Of a DNA stretch of 64,000 nucleotides, positions 1 through 11,700 are shown in pieces; the stretch's first letter is position 1; each line of letters begins with the position of its first letter. The notes beneath the pieces are model-generated. The model was given only the letters and a program-made list of their open reading frames with translations. It was not told where the DNA came from and searched no databases. Origin of the DNA: Linepithema humile (Eukaryota > Arthropoda > Insecta > Hymenoptera > Formicidae); the NCBI RefSeq assembly GCF_040581485.1, contig NC_090128.1:8432001-8496000 (forward strand), read 5' to 3'. Made by a program: the position numbers and the translations under genes.

Positions 1-70
1 CGCTTTGTTCATTTATCTAAACTCTAATTTATCTAAACTGTTACCGTTCTTCTCCGGCGGATAATTTTTC

Positions 71-361
71 TCAAACGATCATTCCATCGTAAACGGCTCG
101 TTCTTTCGTTCGGAAGCGCAGCATGCCGTTATCTAGATAAGAGCCAGGAGGATCTCTCCCCTCGAAGATCCGATCATACCGATACTCAAGCGCGATCAGC
201 AGCAGGAGCTCGCTGAGAGACTGCGAAATCGCCGGAGGGATAGTTAATATTACGTCGATGGCACGCTGCAATCCGATCTCGACGATCAACGGGAATTTCT
301 GTCCAGTTAGAGCGCGGCATGTTGCTGTTGGTTGGATAACACTGTGCCTGCCCGACAGGAT
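71..361 (-). CDS. Unrecognised open frame, possible 3' exon or gene fragment
   Basis: This is an open frame of 96 codons ending in TGA at the low-coordinate side. It begins right after an in-frame TAG and has no early ATG, so if real it is an exon or a broken gene. Third codon positions in its middle are rich in C and G (many ATC, GAG, CTG, CAG). The peptide contains a hydrophobic stretch (SQSLSELLLLIALEY) followed by a polar tail (RIFEGRDPPGSYLDNGMLRF). A weak acceptor-like CAG lies near its upstream end. A second minus-strand frame, open over about 186-480, overlaps it in another phase and contains NFWNSWSIGAATAKQTEFS, so which frame coded, if either did, is unclear. I do not recognise a family. 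Chance remains a real alternative. Confidence 0.25.
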   Translation of the reverse strand: MLSGRHSVIQPTATCRALTGQKFPLIVEIGLQRAIDVILTIPPAISQSLSELLLLIALEYRYDRIFEGRDPPGSYLDNGMLRFRTKERAVYDGMIV

Positions 362-364
362 CTA

Positions 365-2321
365 GACTGAATTCTGTCTGCTTCGCGGTCGCTGCGCCGA
401 TGCTCCAGGAATTCCAGAAATTGACTGTACGGATATATCCGGGAATAGCAAACACGCTGACTACGACAGCAACGTTATCGCAAGGCTGCGATTACGTCGA
501 AAAATATAGCGAATGCGATATTAGGATTGTTGGAGTGTTTGTGCGCGCGCGGACCAGCCTGGTCGACAGTAAACCTCGATCGATTGACCTAAATAATAGC
601 CTCGAATGGCTTCGAATCTTTGTTTTTACTTCACTTACGTCCTCGCATGGATTACTTTTCTCCGCACGCCAGATGGAACGTTTAATCGGCCATCGCGATC
701 TTTCGCCTAACTGCTCGATAAAATTCTATTAAAAATTTGAATAACGAGAGAGCTGTACTCCGTGGGATTAAAGCGCGCCGAGGGGGTTGAATCGAGACGA
801 CTTTATCGGAAGTGAACGAGCGGGGGAAAGTGAAAGAGTAGATTTACCGAAGGTTCAATTATCCGTGCGCGCGTTATCCTGATCTCCGTTCTTTCTTTTT
901 TTTTCTTTTTCAACGCTACGGATTTACACCACACCGGACAAAAGCTCCTCGATCTCGGGCTTATCGGCGACGGATAAAAAGGCGGTTATCTGCGCACACG
1001 TACGCACACGCGCGCGTCCCGCGGCACCGCGTCGAGATTTCAGATAACGTTTTAATAGGATTAGGAGGACGATCGTACGCGGGCGGTCGTCCACCGAATG
1101 GATTGTCCTTTGCTCCGACCTTCGGCTTTTTGAGCGACACGATAAAGGGTTCTTTACGCTACACGCGGTTTCCTCAAAATTCCGCCGTTTGACATGGTTG
1201 TTTCGTAAAAGCATAAGTACTTTAATTGAAATTATGAGGACAGAAATGTGAAACATTTTTAGTCGTGTTATCGTACTCTGAGTATAGTTATAAATTATGT
1301 AGACTTGTGCATAATATTATACGGGATAAATATTGACACACACAGCAAATATTGCAAAATCGTTAAAGAGTAACGAGCGCTTACTTCTTTTCATGATTTC
1401 TTAAAATCTCAGGATCGTCGAAAAATTGTACCATTAAAATACGAGACATCAGAAATATTTTTAGGCACTTTATCGTATTTTAATACAGTTTTGTGTTATA
1501 AATTATGGAAGCTTGCATAATATTAACAAAATAAATATTGACTCTGTACAAACGTTCGCACGATAAACATTATTATCATGAAAGAATAAAATCATGAAAG
1601 AATAATAAGCACTTTTTCGTGCTTTCTCAAGATGATTTCAAGATCACAAAAAAAAATTACAACTATCATTGTGATCGCTCAAAATTCACTGTTATCTCAC
1701 TTGTACGGAAATCGCGCTTAATCCTATAAATATTAAATATCTTCTTCGCGCGTGAGTAACTTTCCTTTGGGTTTGTCTCGAAGAAAGGTCACGTCGCGAG
1801 CGAAAACATCAGCGCTGCTTTAGAAACATATCTCGACCATTCGCGGGAAAAGCGGACGCAACTGAGCGTACGGCAAGCGTTTCACGGATATCCAGCGTGC
1901 GGCGAATTCTCGAGCGGGTCAGGCACGAAACTCGGAAGGAATGCAATTTTCCCCGGGTGCACTTTGAAGACCCGGCATCGTTTCACCGATGAACCTTCTA
2001 GTCAAGCCCGTTCTTAGCGACCAACAAGCATGATCGATACATCGCTTTTGCGATCGCGACAGTATCGTTACAACCAGCATGCTGCTTATCGACCGCATTG
2101 CTTTAGCCTTTCAAAAAAAATGAATCTCCGGAATTCGCGGAATCTTTAATCTCGATGAAGCCTGTCATTCTCGACCGCAACAATCGCGCGACTTATGCAG
2201 TACGCATTATAAAATGCTTAGAAAAACGTTGGCGAAGCTTATTATTGATCAATAAATCGTGACACTGTGTGTTTCAATGCACGACAGATAAATAATAATT
2301 AGAAGAAATAAATAGACTCAC
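365..2321. other. No supported gene
   Basis: A mix of CpG-rich stretches (about 740-1150 and 1750-2100) and AT-rich DNA. A minus-strand frame at 924-1256 is open for 110 codons but is Arg-rich and lacks splice support. I see no repeats or RNA genes here. Confidence 0.5.
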
Positions 2322-2359
2322 CGAATGTCGCTCTTGGCCACCTCTCGCCTTTGAATGAT
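2322..2359 (-). CDS. Micro-exon of 38 nt with strong splice sites
   Basis: On the minus strand a long T-rich tract (TATTTTTTGTTTTTAG) leads into 38 nt, which end at CATTCG followed directly by GTGAGTC. Both sites match the spliceosomal consensus closely, and this is one of the two best exon calls in the window. All three frames are open: one reads IIQRREVAKSDI, another SFKGERWPRATF, the third HSKARGGQERHS. The size is not a multiple of three, so skipping it would shift the frame. Together with the 49-nt exon at 57655-57703 it gives 87 nt, exactly 29 codons. I do not recognise the protein. It could equally be part of a 5' UTR or a non-coding transcript. Confidence 0.55.
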
Positions 2360-2661
2360 CTAAAAACAAAAAATATGCACTTTATAATTTGTTATAACTT
2401 ATCTGATAAAATTATGCTATTTGTCAAAAAAGTTGTAGGTACTTTGTGGGTGAAGAAACTTGCTTTGAAACTAATCAAATTTTTGGTAAACAGTGTAAAT
2501 AAGTGTATTGCACGAAATTAGCTATTTGAAGAAGAATAATAAAGTAAATTATTTATAGAATAATATAGAATAAATTATTTATGATAGGATGTGTTATTCA
2601 AACAAGTCTTAGCTTTAAATTGAGAATTATCAATTTTAACCCAAAATGACGATTGTTTAAC

Positions 2662-2832
2662 TTAATTCCAATCAAATATCGATATCAGAGGAGAAACTAA
2701 TAAATTCAACATTGCTCCACTGCCCTTTGACACTTTGAGAGGGGCGGTCGACAGAAACGAAATCATTAGTCCCGGAATTATCCTAGAATTAAATCGGCGA
2801 ATAAAGATGTCGGCTGCAGTTCGAGGAGGGAG
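2662..2832 (-). CDS. Candidate 3' terminal exon, 56 codons
   Basis: A strong acceptor (TTTATCCCTCCTGTTTCAG) on the minus strand is followed by an open frame of 56 codons ending in TAA. The peptide starts LPPRTAADIFIRRFNSRIIP and continues hydrophobic, ending with the residues SPLISIFDWN. No good donor is visible inside, hence the terminal-exon reading. The acceptor's pyrimidine tract belongs to a purine-rich block of about 260 bp (2815-3075, plus-strand sense), which creates acceptor-like signals by composition alone. I see no canonical AATAAA close downstream. Unrecognised, and low confidence. Confidence 0.2.
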   Translation of the reverse strand, partial: LPPRTAADIFIRRFNSRIIPGLMISFLSTAPLKVSKGSGAMLNLLVSPLISIFDWN

Positions 2833-3075
2833 CTGAAACAGGAGGGATAAAGAGGAAGGACAAGTTGATCCGCGAAAGGTTGAAAGGCCGAGAAAGCTCG
2901 GAAAAAGAAACAGGGAGAGCGACGAAAGAAGAGAAGGAACGATAGGGTGAAGTTAGCGAGCGAAAGTATCTTCGAGAGTAGGATGACCCCAGTTAGGAGA
3001 GAAAAAGTAGCGAGAGAGAAAATATGGCGACAAGAAGGAGAGAGGAAGATAGGAGCTAAAAGTGGAGATCTGATA
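2815..3075 (+). repeat. Purine-rich tract
   Basis: About 260 bases made overwhelmingly of A and G (GGA, GAAA and AGAG words) on the plus strand. It is not a clean tandem repeat. On the minus strand it is a polypyrimidine stretch and could act as splice-acceptor or promoter-proximal sequence. Confidence 0.6.
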
Positions 3076-3152
3076 TCAACCGCTCGCGAAGGGAGATGCC
3101 TGAAACTTTTAAAAGTTATTTAAATTAAATAGACTGCGCGAAGAGGATACGC

Positions 3153-3168
3153 GGGGGGGGGGGGGGGG
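3153..3168 (+). repeat. Poly-G run (G16)
   Basis: An uninterrupted run of 16 G in a GA-rich context. It is prone to sequencing and length error. Confidence 0.9.
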
Positions 3169-4385
3169 CTGGTAGAAGGCAACACGAGGAACGAGATAAG
3201 GGTTGATTGCGAGAGGGTAAACCCGGAGGGACGTCACGGGAGGACGGCGGTCTCGACGGTATTGATAGCGACAACACAGCCGGGTGAAAAATAAGCGACG
3301 CCTCCGGTCGCGAAAGAAAGACGCGGGGAATGAAAAGGTATCGGCGACCCACCACTCTTCCTACCTTTTAACGTAGGGCGCGGGAAAGCCTCTCGCGAAG
3401 ACACACGGCGGCGCCCTTCACAGTCCCTATCTCGCATCTCGTTTCCTTCGATCCCTTCGAAGGGCGAGGAGACAGGATACCACTAGGGTGGTCCGATAAT
3501 AACTCCCCTTAATGCTTTTTTACTAGCGCATCCTTCCCAGAATGGGGAGCGGCCGTTAATATTCGCGCTTCTTGATCGGCGCTTGCCTCGGCGTTTTACA
3601 CGGAATACTCGCGAGAGAGTCGGGATTTCTCCATAGGGGTCGCTCGCTCCACGGTGAATTGCCGCGATTCGCTTAAGAATGCACCCATCGGTTTGCGGGC
3701 AGAACGATGGAGCGTCGTAAATCTCGCGAATTGCCTATGAATCGCGCACGTCGCCACATTTTGAATGGGCGCGACGTTAATTTGCGAGTGTTGCGCGAAG
3801 AATCGCGCTTCATAAATCGGAATTCAGAAGTCATATTTATATAAATATTAATCGCTTACTTTTTCATTATAATTTAAGATTCGTATTTTTTTTACATCAT
3901 AATCTATACATCACCTTGATATAGTACGAGTGTTCATATATTTCAGCGGAAAAAAAAAAACCTAAAGCGTGACTGGAAAAGTTAACTTCGACGTCTCTCA
4001 GCAGCGATGCAGATCTTCATAATCGCGCAACTTTTTATTACCTGCGGATCAACCCTCGCGCTTGATTCGTAAAACTCCACGACTTCTGGCTCTCGTGGTG
4101 TATTAAGCGAAAAATCTTCCGCGCTCCTCGTAGCGGCCGTAATGGAAGACCGAAGATCGCTTTATCGTCGTGATTTCCGCAAACTTCGCGAAGTAATATC
4201 TATAAGGTCGCGCCGAGGCTCGCAACGAGATTTATCGGGTACCTCGTAAAACCTTCATTACGACCGAACTTCGTTATCCGTGTCTCCCGCTTTCTCACGA
4301 CGGATCACGCCGGGCGAGTTGCTTGCGAGTGTTTGCTTATCCGGGTGACCTGACGCATCGATCGATCGATTCTAAATTCGCGTCC
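3169..4385. other. CpG-rich DNA, no supported gene
   Basis: Mostly CpG-rich non-repetitive DNA with an AT-rich break at about 3830-3960. Short open frames here lack starts and splice sites. Confidence 0.5.
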
Positions 4386-4419
4386 GGGGGGGGGGGGGGG
4401 AAGGGGGGAGAAGGGGGGA
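4386..4419 (+). repeat. Poly-G run (G15) followed by G-rich clusters
   Basis: Fifteen G in a row, then two further runs of six G separated by short A-containing spacers. This fits a G-quadruplex-forming pattern. Confidence 0.85.
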
Positions 4420-7240
4420 CACGGCATTAAATTTCCCGATAAAAGCGGAAAATGATCCGTGTGCATCCTGCGGCTCTGAGGAGCTCCAATTACACCGGAG
4501 TTTTGGCGGAAATGATGGACAGGCCACCGAAACTTCAGTATTTCTCTATTTCAGTTTTATCTCTCGTGTCCCTCCATCTTGGATAATTTTTACTAATCGT
4601 TTATTGGCAAAACAGACAAATTTTATTGATAAAAGTAATGCAAAGATAATTTTGCATAACCGTAACGATAATATTACGTATATTTTTTTATACAGAGTAA
4701 GAAAGAATTTTTGAAGGATATTTGTTCAAGGTTTTTCTTGTCGATTAATCTTCAACTAAGCTATACATATTTTTTGACAAATAGTATATATTGTTGCATG
4801 AGATTATTGCGTAATTTTATATTGCGTGCTGTAATGGAATATATATTTCCAGGGAATAAAATTAAGAGCAATCTTGCTTCCTCTCTTGTACTATTTCACG
4901 ACGATATTATTTTTTGTCCACTCGAACATTCTCATCACGACGCCGTCTGGAAGATATATCGAGTAGGGGAAAAAGAAGCGAGTGTGGGAGATCCGTTCGT
5001 CTCGAGGAACTTGGCAAAGACACCGCCGTGCTGCTCGCAGATGCACTTCTTGCTACATGCTCGTTAACCCCGCCGGGGTTATTGAGACAATTAATATGAC
5101 AGTCTCCACCTCTAGTTCAGTTTCGCGCGAGTGCACAGTATTGGTGTATTCCTATCGGACTCATTTGTCATTGGCTTGTCTCATTATGTCTCATTGCGAT
5201 CGCAATTAAAGGCTGCGTCGCTAATTAACACATCTGGCTCAAGTCGCCGACCTCTTAAGCAAATTCCTGCTTGACTACTTCGATGCTCAGCTTAGAACAG
5301 TATTTCCTAAATGCTTCGGAGCATTGAATTTCTTCTTTGCATCTTTCGACTTAATTCATTATTATATAGAAACAGAGGAATGGGACTTAGTATCTGAAAT
5401 AAATTTATCTATTTTCATAAAGTGTGATGTTTGCGAAAAGGAAACAATTTTTAATTATAATAAATATTACAAGTATTTTTGTATTCGCGTAAAATTATTT
5501 TTTCTCCGAGGTCTTGTTCCATGCTTTTAAATTAAAATAACAACGGTCCGAAATAATTTCGGCTCTTGGGGCCACTACAGGAAAAAAGATGAAAATGTAT
5601 TGAAACGTTAATCGTAGTTTTTCTCGAGTGCAAAAAAGAAACGACGGTCGCTAATAACACACAGATATGGATGATGAGGCTAATCGCGATAATGGAAGGA
5701 AAGAAAGAGAGCAGTGCATGTCTGAGCAGACACCCAGCCATCTTCTGCTACGAACGTTATATCCTAGTACTATCTTAGAAACTACTCCGCTGATGAGTGC
5801 CGGAAGATAGCAAAATTTGGGTGCAGAAGGCAATCTGGCTTTACTGCCTTTTAAGCAGCATCAGTTCAGCAGGTGGTTAAATATTAGAGCGGCTGTAAAA
5901 CCGGATTCATCACGTCCCGGCTCGTTCATTATTACTACTCGTTTCGCGTTATAAAACTGAAATTAACTCTGCACTTTGCTGCGCTCGCGATAGCTCGCAA
6001 ATGGTTTCGCGCGCATTGCAGCACACATTTGTGTGAAGCAAAATCGAACGAGATTGAACATCATCTGTTTATAACTGAATAATAATAGTGCCCCGGGAAT
6101 AGAGAGCTTTTATAAAAAGCGTGAAAATTTAATAAGAAAGATATATAAAAAGTTGAAAATATTTTCCACAAAATAAATGCAAGTATATACACTCACTATT
6201 ACTCGAAATAAAAAACCTCTTCAAATAATTTTTATACACTTTAATTATTTTTTCCATAAATAATGTATTTTTAATTTTCTTAATATTTTCAGAAACATCA
6301 CTAACTTTGTCGGCAATGTTACGAACAATTTTTATTATATTTCACTTTACGTTTATTATCTCAGCTCTTCGTGTATTATGCTACAATTTTTGGAATAATA
6401 TTCAGAGTATCATTAATATTTAATTATTTTGCTCGATAGTTTAAATATACCGCGACATTTCGCCGCTAAGCAGTTTGGCACTGATCAGGAGTCAATTGTT
6501 AATTTGCCCAACCGACGTCAGCGAATGAAAGGGCAAGTGCAAAACGCGCATGTCGTCCGGAGCATCATGCTATCTCTGCAGCGAGGGGGATGCAGAATGT
6601 CAGCGGGGGAAGCGAGAGAGGGTAGCAACGTGTAATTTATGGCGCAAGTTTTGATATACTGCGCGTTTAGGGTGGAACTTTAAAATATTAAAATAGCCGC
6701 GGCGATACGATGGAGGCTCGAACCGCGACGGGAGATTTATCATGCGCGGGAGATACCGGCCCGCATATATACCGGGTGCGACACAACAACGTCACACATT
6801 CCCCTCCTTCCTCATGCGACCGCAGGATTCGCCGCTCTCTATCCGGTCCCATCGTCGTGCACGTCATGAATATATTGATTGGTTTAGCATCATGCGACGC
6901 GATTTCGACCGTGTGCTTCAACCTTGTTGCACCGGATGGTCTTCCAGAATCTCACGCCAATTCCGAGAAACAGTTCTGAGACACAACATCGCATTATCCC
7001 AGTATCACGCGATAGATAACTCCGACGATTTTACATTATTGTTTATATCACAAATATTATTTAAAAATTTGAGACGTAAGAATATATGGACGGAGCGATA
7101 GCGTGAGGGGAATTTATAATATATGAATACATAAAAGCAGAGGTAATAAGTTCAAATCTTCAAATTGCTCGGTTTTCTACAAGCCATGTGAACGCGATCG
7201 CCAAGCCAAGATTAGGTTACTAGCACCGCCATTTTTCTAG
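4420..7240. other. No supported gene
   Basis: Alternating AT-rich and moderately CpG-rich sequence. Open frames of 60-119 codons occur (for example plus 4711-5067 and 6742-7101) but have no coding character or splice support. I see nothing else in it. Confidence 0.45.
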
Positions 7241-7326
7241 CCAACCAACATGCCGCTGCGTGATTTCCTTCTGCCGGCTCAGGCTTCACCACCCTCGCCT
7301 CATAGACCACTTATCGCTCCATTCAG
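7241..7326 (+). CDS. Candidate exon with start codon
   Basis: CCATTTTTCTAG precedes an 86-nt block that ends TTCAG and is followed by GTATTC, giving acceptor and donor signals on the plus strand. The frame reads PTNMPLRDFLLPAQASPPSP and on to HRPLIAPF. The ATG at 7250 sits in a good insect context (CCAAC before ATG), so this could be a first coding exon or an internal one. The exon ends with two spare bases. Joined to the candidate exon at 7968-8013 the frame stays open (AG plus A gives Arg, then MNPGWHSG). Proline and serine are frequent. I do not recognise it. The acceptor's pyrimidine tract is short, so the call is tentative. Confidence 0.3.
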
Positions 7327-7967
7327 GTATTCATACATCCATGTTTGAGACATATTTTATGCAAATGTAATAACACCATTTTTACCAAACTTGTATAATT
7401 ATAAAAATAAGGAGCTCAATACTCGGGAATTTTGCGGGAAAGTTGGAGGGGGCGTTACTTTACAACGTGCATGCAATCTCCAACAGGTATTATTTAGCAC
7501 TCTAATAAAACAGTTATCGAGCTAACCGCTGTGCAGCTGACGAGACTTTAACTACACATCAATCACTGTACGGTATCCGTATTCGAGTCGATCAGTCGCA
7601 GAAGCGAAGGGTTAATAACGTATCCCGGAGCGTTTGTATATCGGGACTCAGGCGGAACGCGCGCGGTACGTGCGCCGAAAAGTCGTCCGTTCAGTTTCCG
7701 AGCACGCAATCGATAATCGCCGACGATAAGTCACATGAATCACGTGGCGCGGTGACCCGGAGTACCACGGTCTTCATTATGCGCGCCCTCCGAAGTCGAT
7801 AATAGATCGAAAAAAAAACCGGCCGCCCTCGAACCCCGCTGTCGAGGGGCGCCCGAAGCGCATCGGCGCATCGCAACGGCGGCATGTGGGGCCGCATATG
7901 GCGCGTGGCTTCCCATTGTTAAGACCGCGGCTTACCTAACTGACTTTATGGTCGACCGTATTTTCAG

Positions 7968-8013
7968 AATGAATCCGGGGTGGCACTCCGGAGGGCGCGG
8001 GGCGTGCACGCAG
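7968..8013 (+). CDS. Candidate small exon downstream of 7241-7326
   Basis: A branch-point-like CTAACTGAC (7936-7944) lies upstream of GTATTTTCAG, followed by 46 nt ending CACGCAG before GTGTCA. After one base completing the previous codon, the frame reads MNPGWHSGGRGACTQ and ends in phase 0. It is phase-compatible with the exon at 7241-7326 on the same strand, 641 bases upstream. The donor is weaker than consensus. A second frame (NESGVALRRARGVHA) is open too, so the reading is not unique. Confidence 0.22.
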
Positions 8014-8582
8014 GTGTCACGGATCGATGATCATATCATATTCTTGTCTTGCGATAACCCACGTTTTATCGAGTGTTTGAAGAAGGAAAAAAAAGCATCT
8101 CTTCATCGTCCTCTTTTTATATGAGATAAAATTTAAATTAAGTGCAAAATAAAAAGTACTTTCCAATCGCGATCGGGAAAATATTTTTCGGCGCAATTAC
8201 GGTTTTAATGTTTTCACGCTCTTCACGCGCGACGCGATTTGTTCGAGTGGATTGCGATTGCGGCGCGATTTATACGTCGGATAATGATTTTCATTAAATT
8301 CGGCTTTGACGAATACGCGTTGCGAGGCGACGGGCGGCGGGCGGCAGGCGGACACGAATGTCGCGGTCGTGTCCGAGATAAAACATTCAGCGCTTTATAT
8401 TGCCATCGGAAAAACTCGACACGGCGAACAGGCGTCGAGGCCGTCGAGCGTCGACAACGATCGCGCCGCGCGCCCGTCCGTCGCTCACTTTCCGTACATT
8501 TCTGCAATTAAAACGATCGATTAACGCGGCGTGCTCATTCACCGTGTCCCGGCGATCACGATGATTCCGGGTGCCGTGATAT
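8014..8582. other. CpG-rich DNA, no supported gene
   Basis: A short AT-rich break, then a CpG-rich block (about 8220-8580). Overlapping 70-94-codon frames on both strands look like composition effects. Confidence 0.4.
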
Positions 8583-8777
8583 TCATTTAAACGGGATCAC
8601 CCGATAAGCCGGCGCTAACGCGAAAATTTGACGTAGATGCATTCGCCCGTGCATTTCGTCGAGCTGATCGAGGGTGCAAATAGGCTGCTTGTTTTTGTCG
8701 AGCAAACAGTTTACGCAAATAGCCGCTAGCAAGAAAAAAAATAGCTTTGGAAAATGTGACCGAAAATCCTCGAACAT
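8583..8777 (-). CDS. Candidate small secreted peptide, 64 residues
   Basis: This is a complete ATG-to-TGA frame on the minus strand. It begins MFEDFRSHFPKLFFFLLAAI, which resembles a signal peptide: a short polar N-terminus, then a hydrophobic core with small residues. The remainder is polar, with Cys in VNC and PIC and the segment TLDQLDEMHGRM. An alternative reading is an exon: TTTTTTTTCTTGCTAG inside the frame makes a good acceptor, and CGG followed by GTGATC could serve as a donor. The frame is short enough to arise by chance, and no homolog is recognised. Confidence 0.25.
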   Translation of the reverse strand: MFEDFRSHFPKLFFFLLAAICVNCLLDKNKQPICTLDQLDEMHGRMHLRQIFALAPAYRVIPFK

Positions 8778-11700
8778 AACAAGAATTTTTTTAGTGTCTC
8801 TTGAAATTCTCTGTATATTTTGTTCAAAATATTTGGTGAAAACAGATACTTAATTGTATCGATAATATTTTTAATAAATATTTTTTAGCTTTATGTGGAA
8901 ATTTGACGATTAACAGACAAGATTAATATTACTGAATTGTTAAATATAATTAAAAGAGTACTCAAATATTGTTTCTAATATTTCAGAATCATTTTGGAAA
9001 GGAAAAGAATTCATTTTTACATGTGAAAGTTGTTCGTCAAATTTGCGCAAGATAAACGGAAGTAATCCAAGATTTTCAAAAGGGAGGCAATCTTTCAGGG
9101 AAAGTTGGCGGGGAAAGTTTTCACGTTATCGAAAGTTGTTGCTCGACGTTGAACGAACGGAAACGCGAGTCGATCGGCTGCCAATTAAACGCGCTCGTCG
9201 ACGCCGCTACATAATAATCCCCTTGTCAGGCGGGAGTTCAATGGGAGTCGATTAAACCTTAAACACGGTGATCCATGACTCGATTATGATCATCGCTCGT
9301 TAATTAAACCACGTGACGCCCCGGGGTTGCAGATCAGCGTGCGCTTTGTCGAAGTTAACTTTTAATCCCATTCAAATCCGACATCGGCCAAATAACGGTA
9401 TTCGTCTGTTTTAAACCAAGTTATTAATCGATGAAAGAACATCACTGATATTAACGATGCAATACGCTTACCTCTAGTTACACGGAATATCCTTTAATTA
9501 TCGCGTTATTTTCTAATCACGTATATTCTCCAACAAATTTAAAATCTATTTTTTCTTTTAGAGAGAGAAATTTATACAAATTTAACATTTAACAGCTAAA
9601 ACATTTTTAAAATTATTAAGTAACAAGTTATTTGATTATTTATTAGAGAAATTAACAATAAATATAACATAAGCGTTTTAAAAAGTTTTTGGAATTTTTA
9701 AGAAACTAGACAGCAACGCGCGCCATTTCTTCTTTTAGTTACAAAGCAATATATAACTATATCTTTAATAAAAATAATATAATATCATCATTACTTATAT
9801 ATTATTATTATACTACCATTATTGTCGCAATTTATAGCATTACATACAGCGTTATTTAACACAAGCCTGCTATTCACGTGTAAAGATTAGGTTATTACAT
9901 AAATGTATAGTGTAGGAGAATTCAAAAATTAAACGCGCATCGAGATAACCAATCAGCATCGTGAAAAAGGGACAAGATTAAAAATCTTAGATGGCTTTTT
10001 TAAGATAGGTAAAGAGCAGAATTTTAATTTAAAATCACATCATAAAAGCAGCATAATATTTTTGGCACATCTCATAATCTGTGCTACTTTTTCATATTTT
10101 TCGAATGTTATCGCGAACATTTCACGAAGATTCGCACTCTCAAACTCCCACCGTTAATGTCACCGCGGAATGGGCGTTGTTTCGAGTGTTTCGAGCAACA
10201 CTCGCGCCGAATCGGAATCCGCGTAAATCAAAGCGCCGCGAAATTCGAGCCGTCCGTATATTACGCGGGAAAACTGCTCCCGTTTTCCTGGGGAATTCGA
10301 TTTATCGTTCTCTCGGCCGCGCATTATTATCGCACTCGCTGCCTCTAGTAGAGCCGCATATATCGCGCGCGAGCATATCCGCGCGTGCTCGTGAAAAACT
10401 TTTTCAACTAACGGCCGCGGCGTCACATCGTGAGGAATGAGCCGTGAAAGCTGGGATAGTATGAATGCTAAGGGTCCTCCTCCGCGATTCACGGTACAGA
10501 CATCGCGGCATAGCAATCAGCGATTCTCTTGAAAAGACGAGAAACTGGGTCATTTAAATTATGTACTCCTCGCCGACGAGGACTAGTCGCGAAAGCTGGA
10601 ACTTTCAGAAGGACACGAGAAGAAGAGGACGGAAGATCGCGAGGTACTATGAGAAATTATTCTTCCGCAAAATGCGATGTATGAATCGATATAATTGCGC
10701 TATCTGCAATTTGCGGAAAGTGTGCGACTTCTGGAACGCATATGTTCTTCCGTCAATAATTAAGCACTTAATACAGTTTATGATCTAAGCTTATGAGCTT
10801 CATTACTCGTTAAACGATACCAAAGCATTTTTCTATATTTATTCTCTGCAACGACACCTGTGCCCGTTATACTATTTTCGTTCTTACAATTCCTTAATTG
10901 CATTTTTTGCAAAATTCTATAAAACTGTGGAAAAATATAGTATCTATGTTTTATATGCAGATGAATCGGGAAGACGGAATGTTTGATAGCGTAGGCGCAG
11001 AAGAAAGAGAACAGAAAATCGCGCTTGCATAAAGAGAAATGTACGAATCGATAGACGACGTCGTCCTATGTAAGCGCGATTTCCCACAGGAACGGACGCC
11101 GATCGTGTACGTATCCTGCAAGGAAGCGCCGAGTCCTCGATTGCACCGGAGTGCATCGTGCAAGCCATTTATCGACTACTGCGGCGGCAGTACATTTATC
11201 TCGTTATCAAATTTTTCGCTTTATCGTCATACGAAAATAACAATAGCGCACAAAAATCAAAGGCGGGAAATAGAAAAGCCGCAAATATAACAAATTGCAA
11301 ACTTGATTTTCTCACGTAATTTACATTACATTATTTGATGTATCTTTTATGCATCTCAAATCTGTCCAAATTCATTCTCTTATCTCCCCATCTGCAGTCA
11401 TAATTTAAGAGAGCTTTCGAAAGCTCGCGGATAAGCAAATCGTGCGCGAGCGAGTAACGAGATAACACGATTAACGCTATAAATTGACTACTTATTTATT
11501 CGTCCGTCTATCGATACGCGCTGCGCAAACGATAAATTTGCGCCAGTATGCATACAGTACGATTCATCAGTTACCGAATAATCCATACTCCGCTGAAATT
11601 GCTGCACAATTTCACTTTTATTTTAATCTCTTTGTTACTGTTACAATACAAAATTCGCTTCGTTGAATTAATTAAAGAAAGATTTTTTACGATGTGGAGC

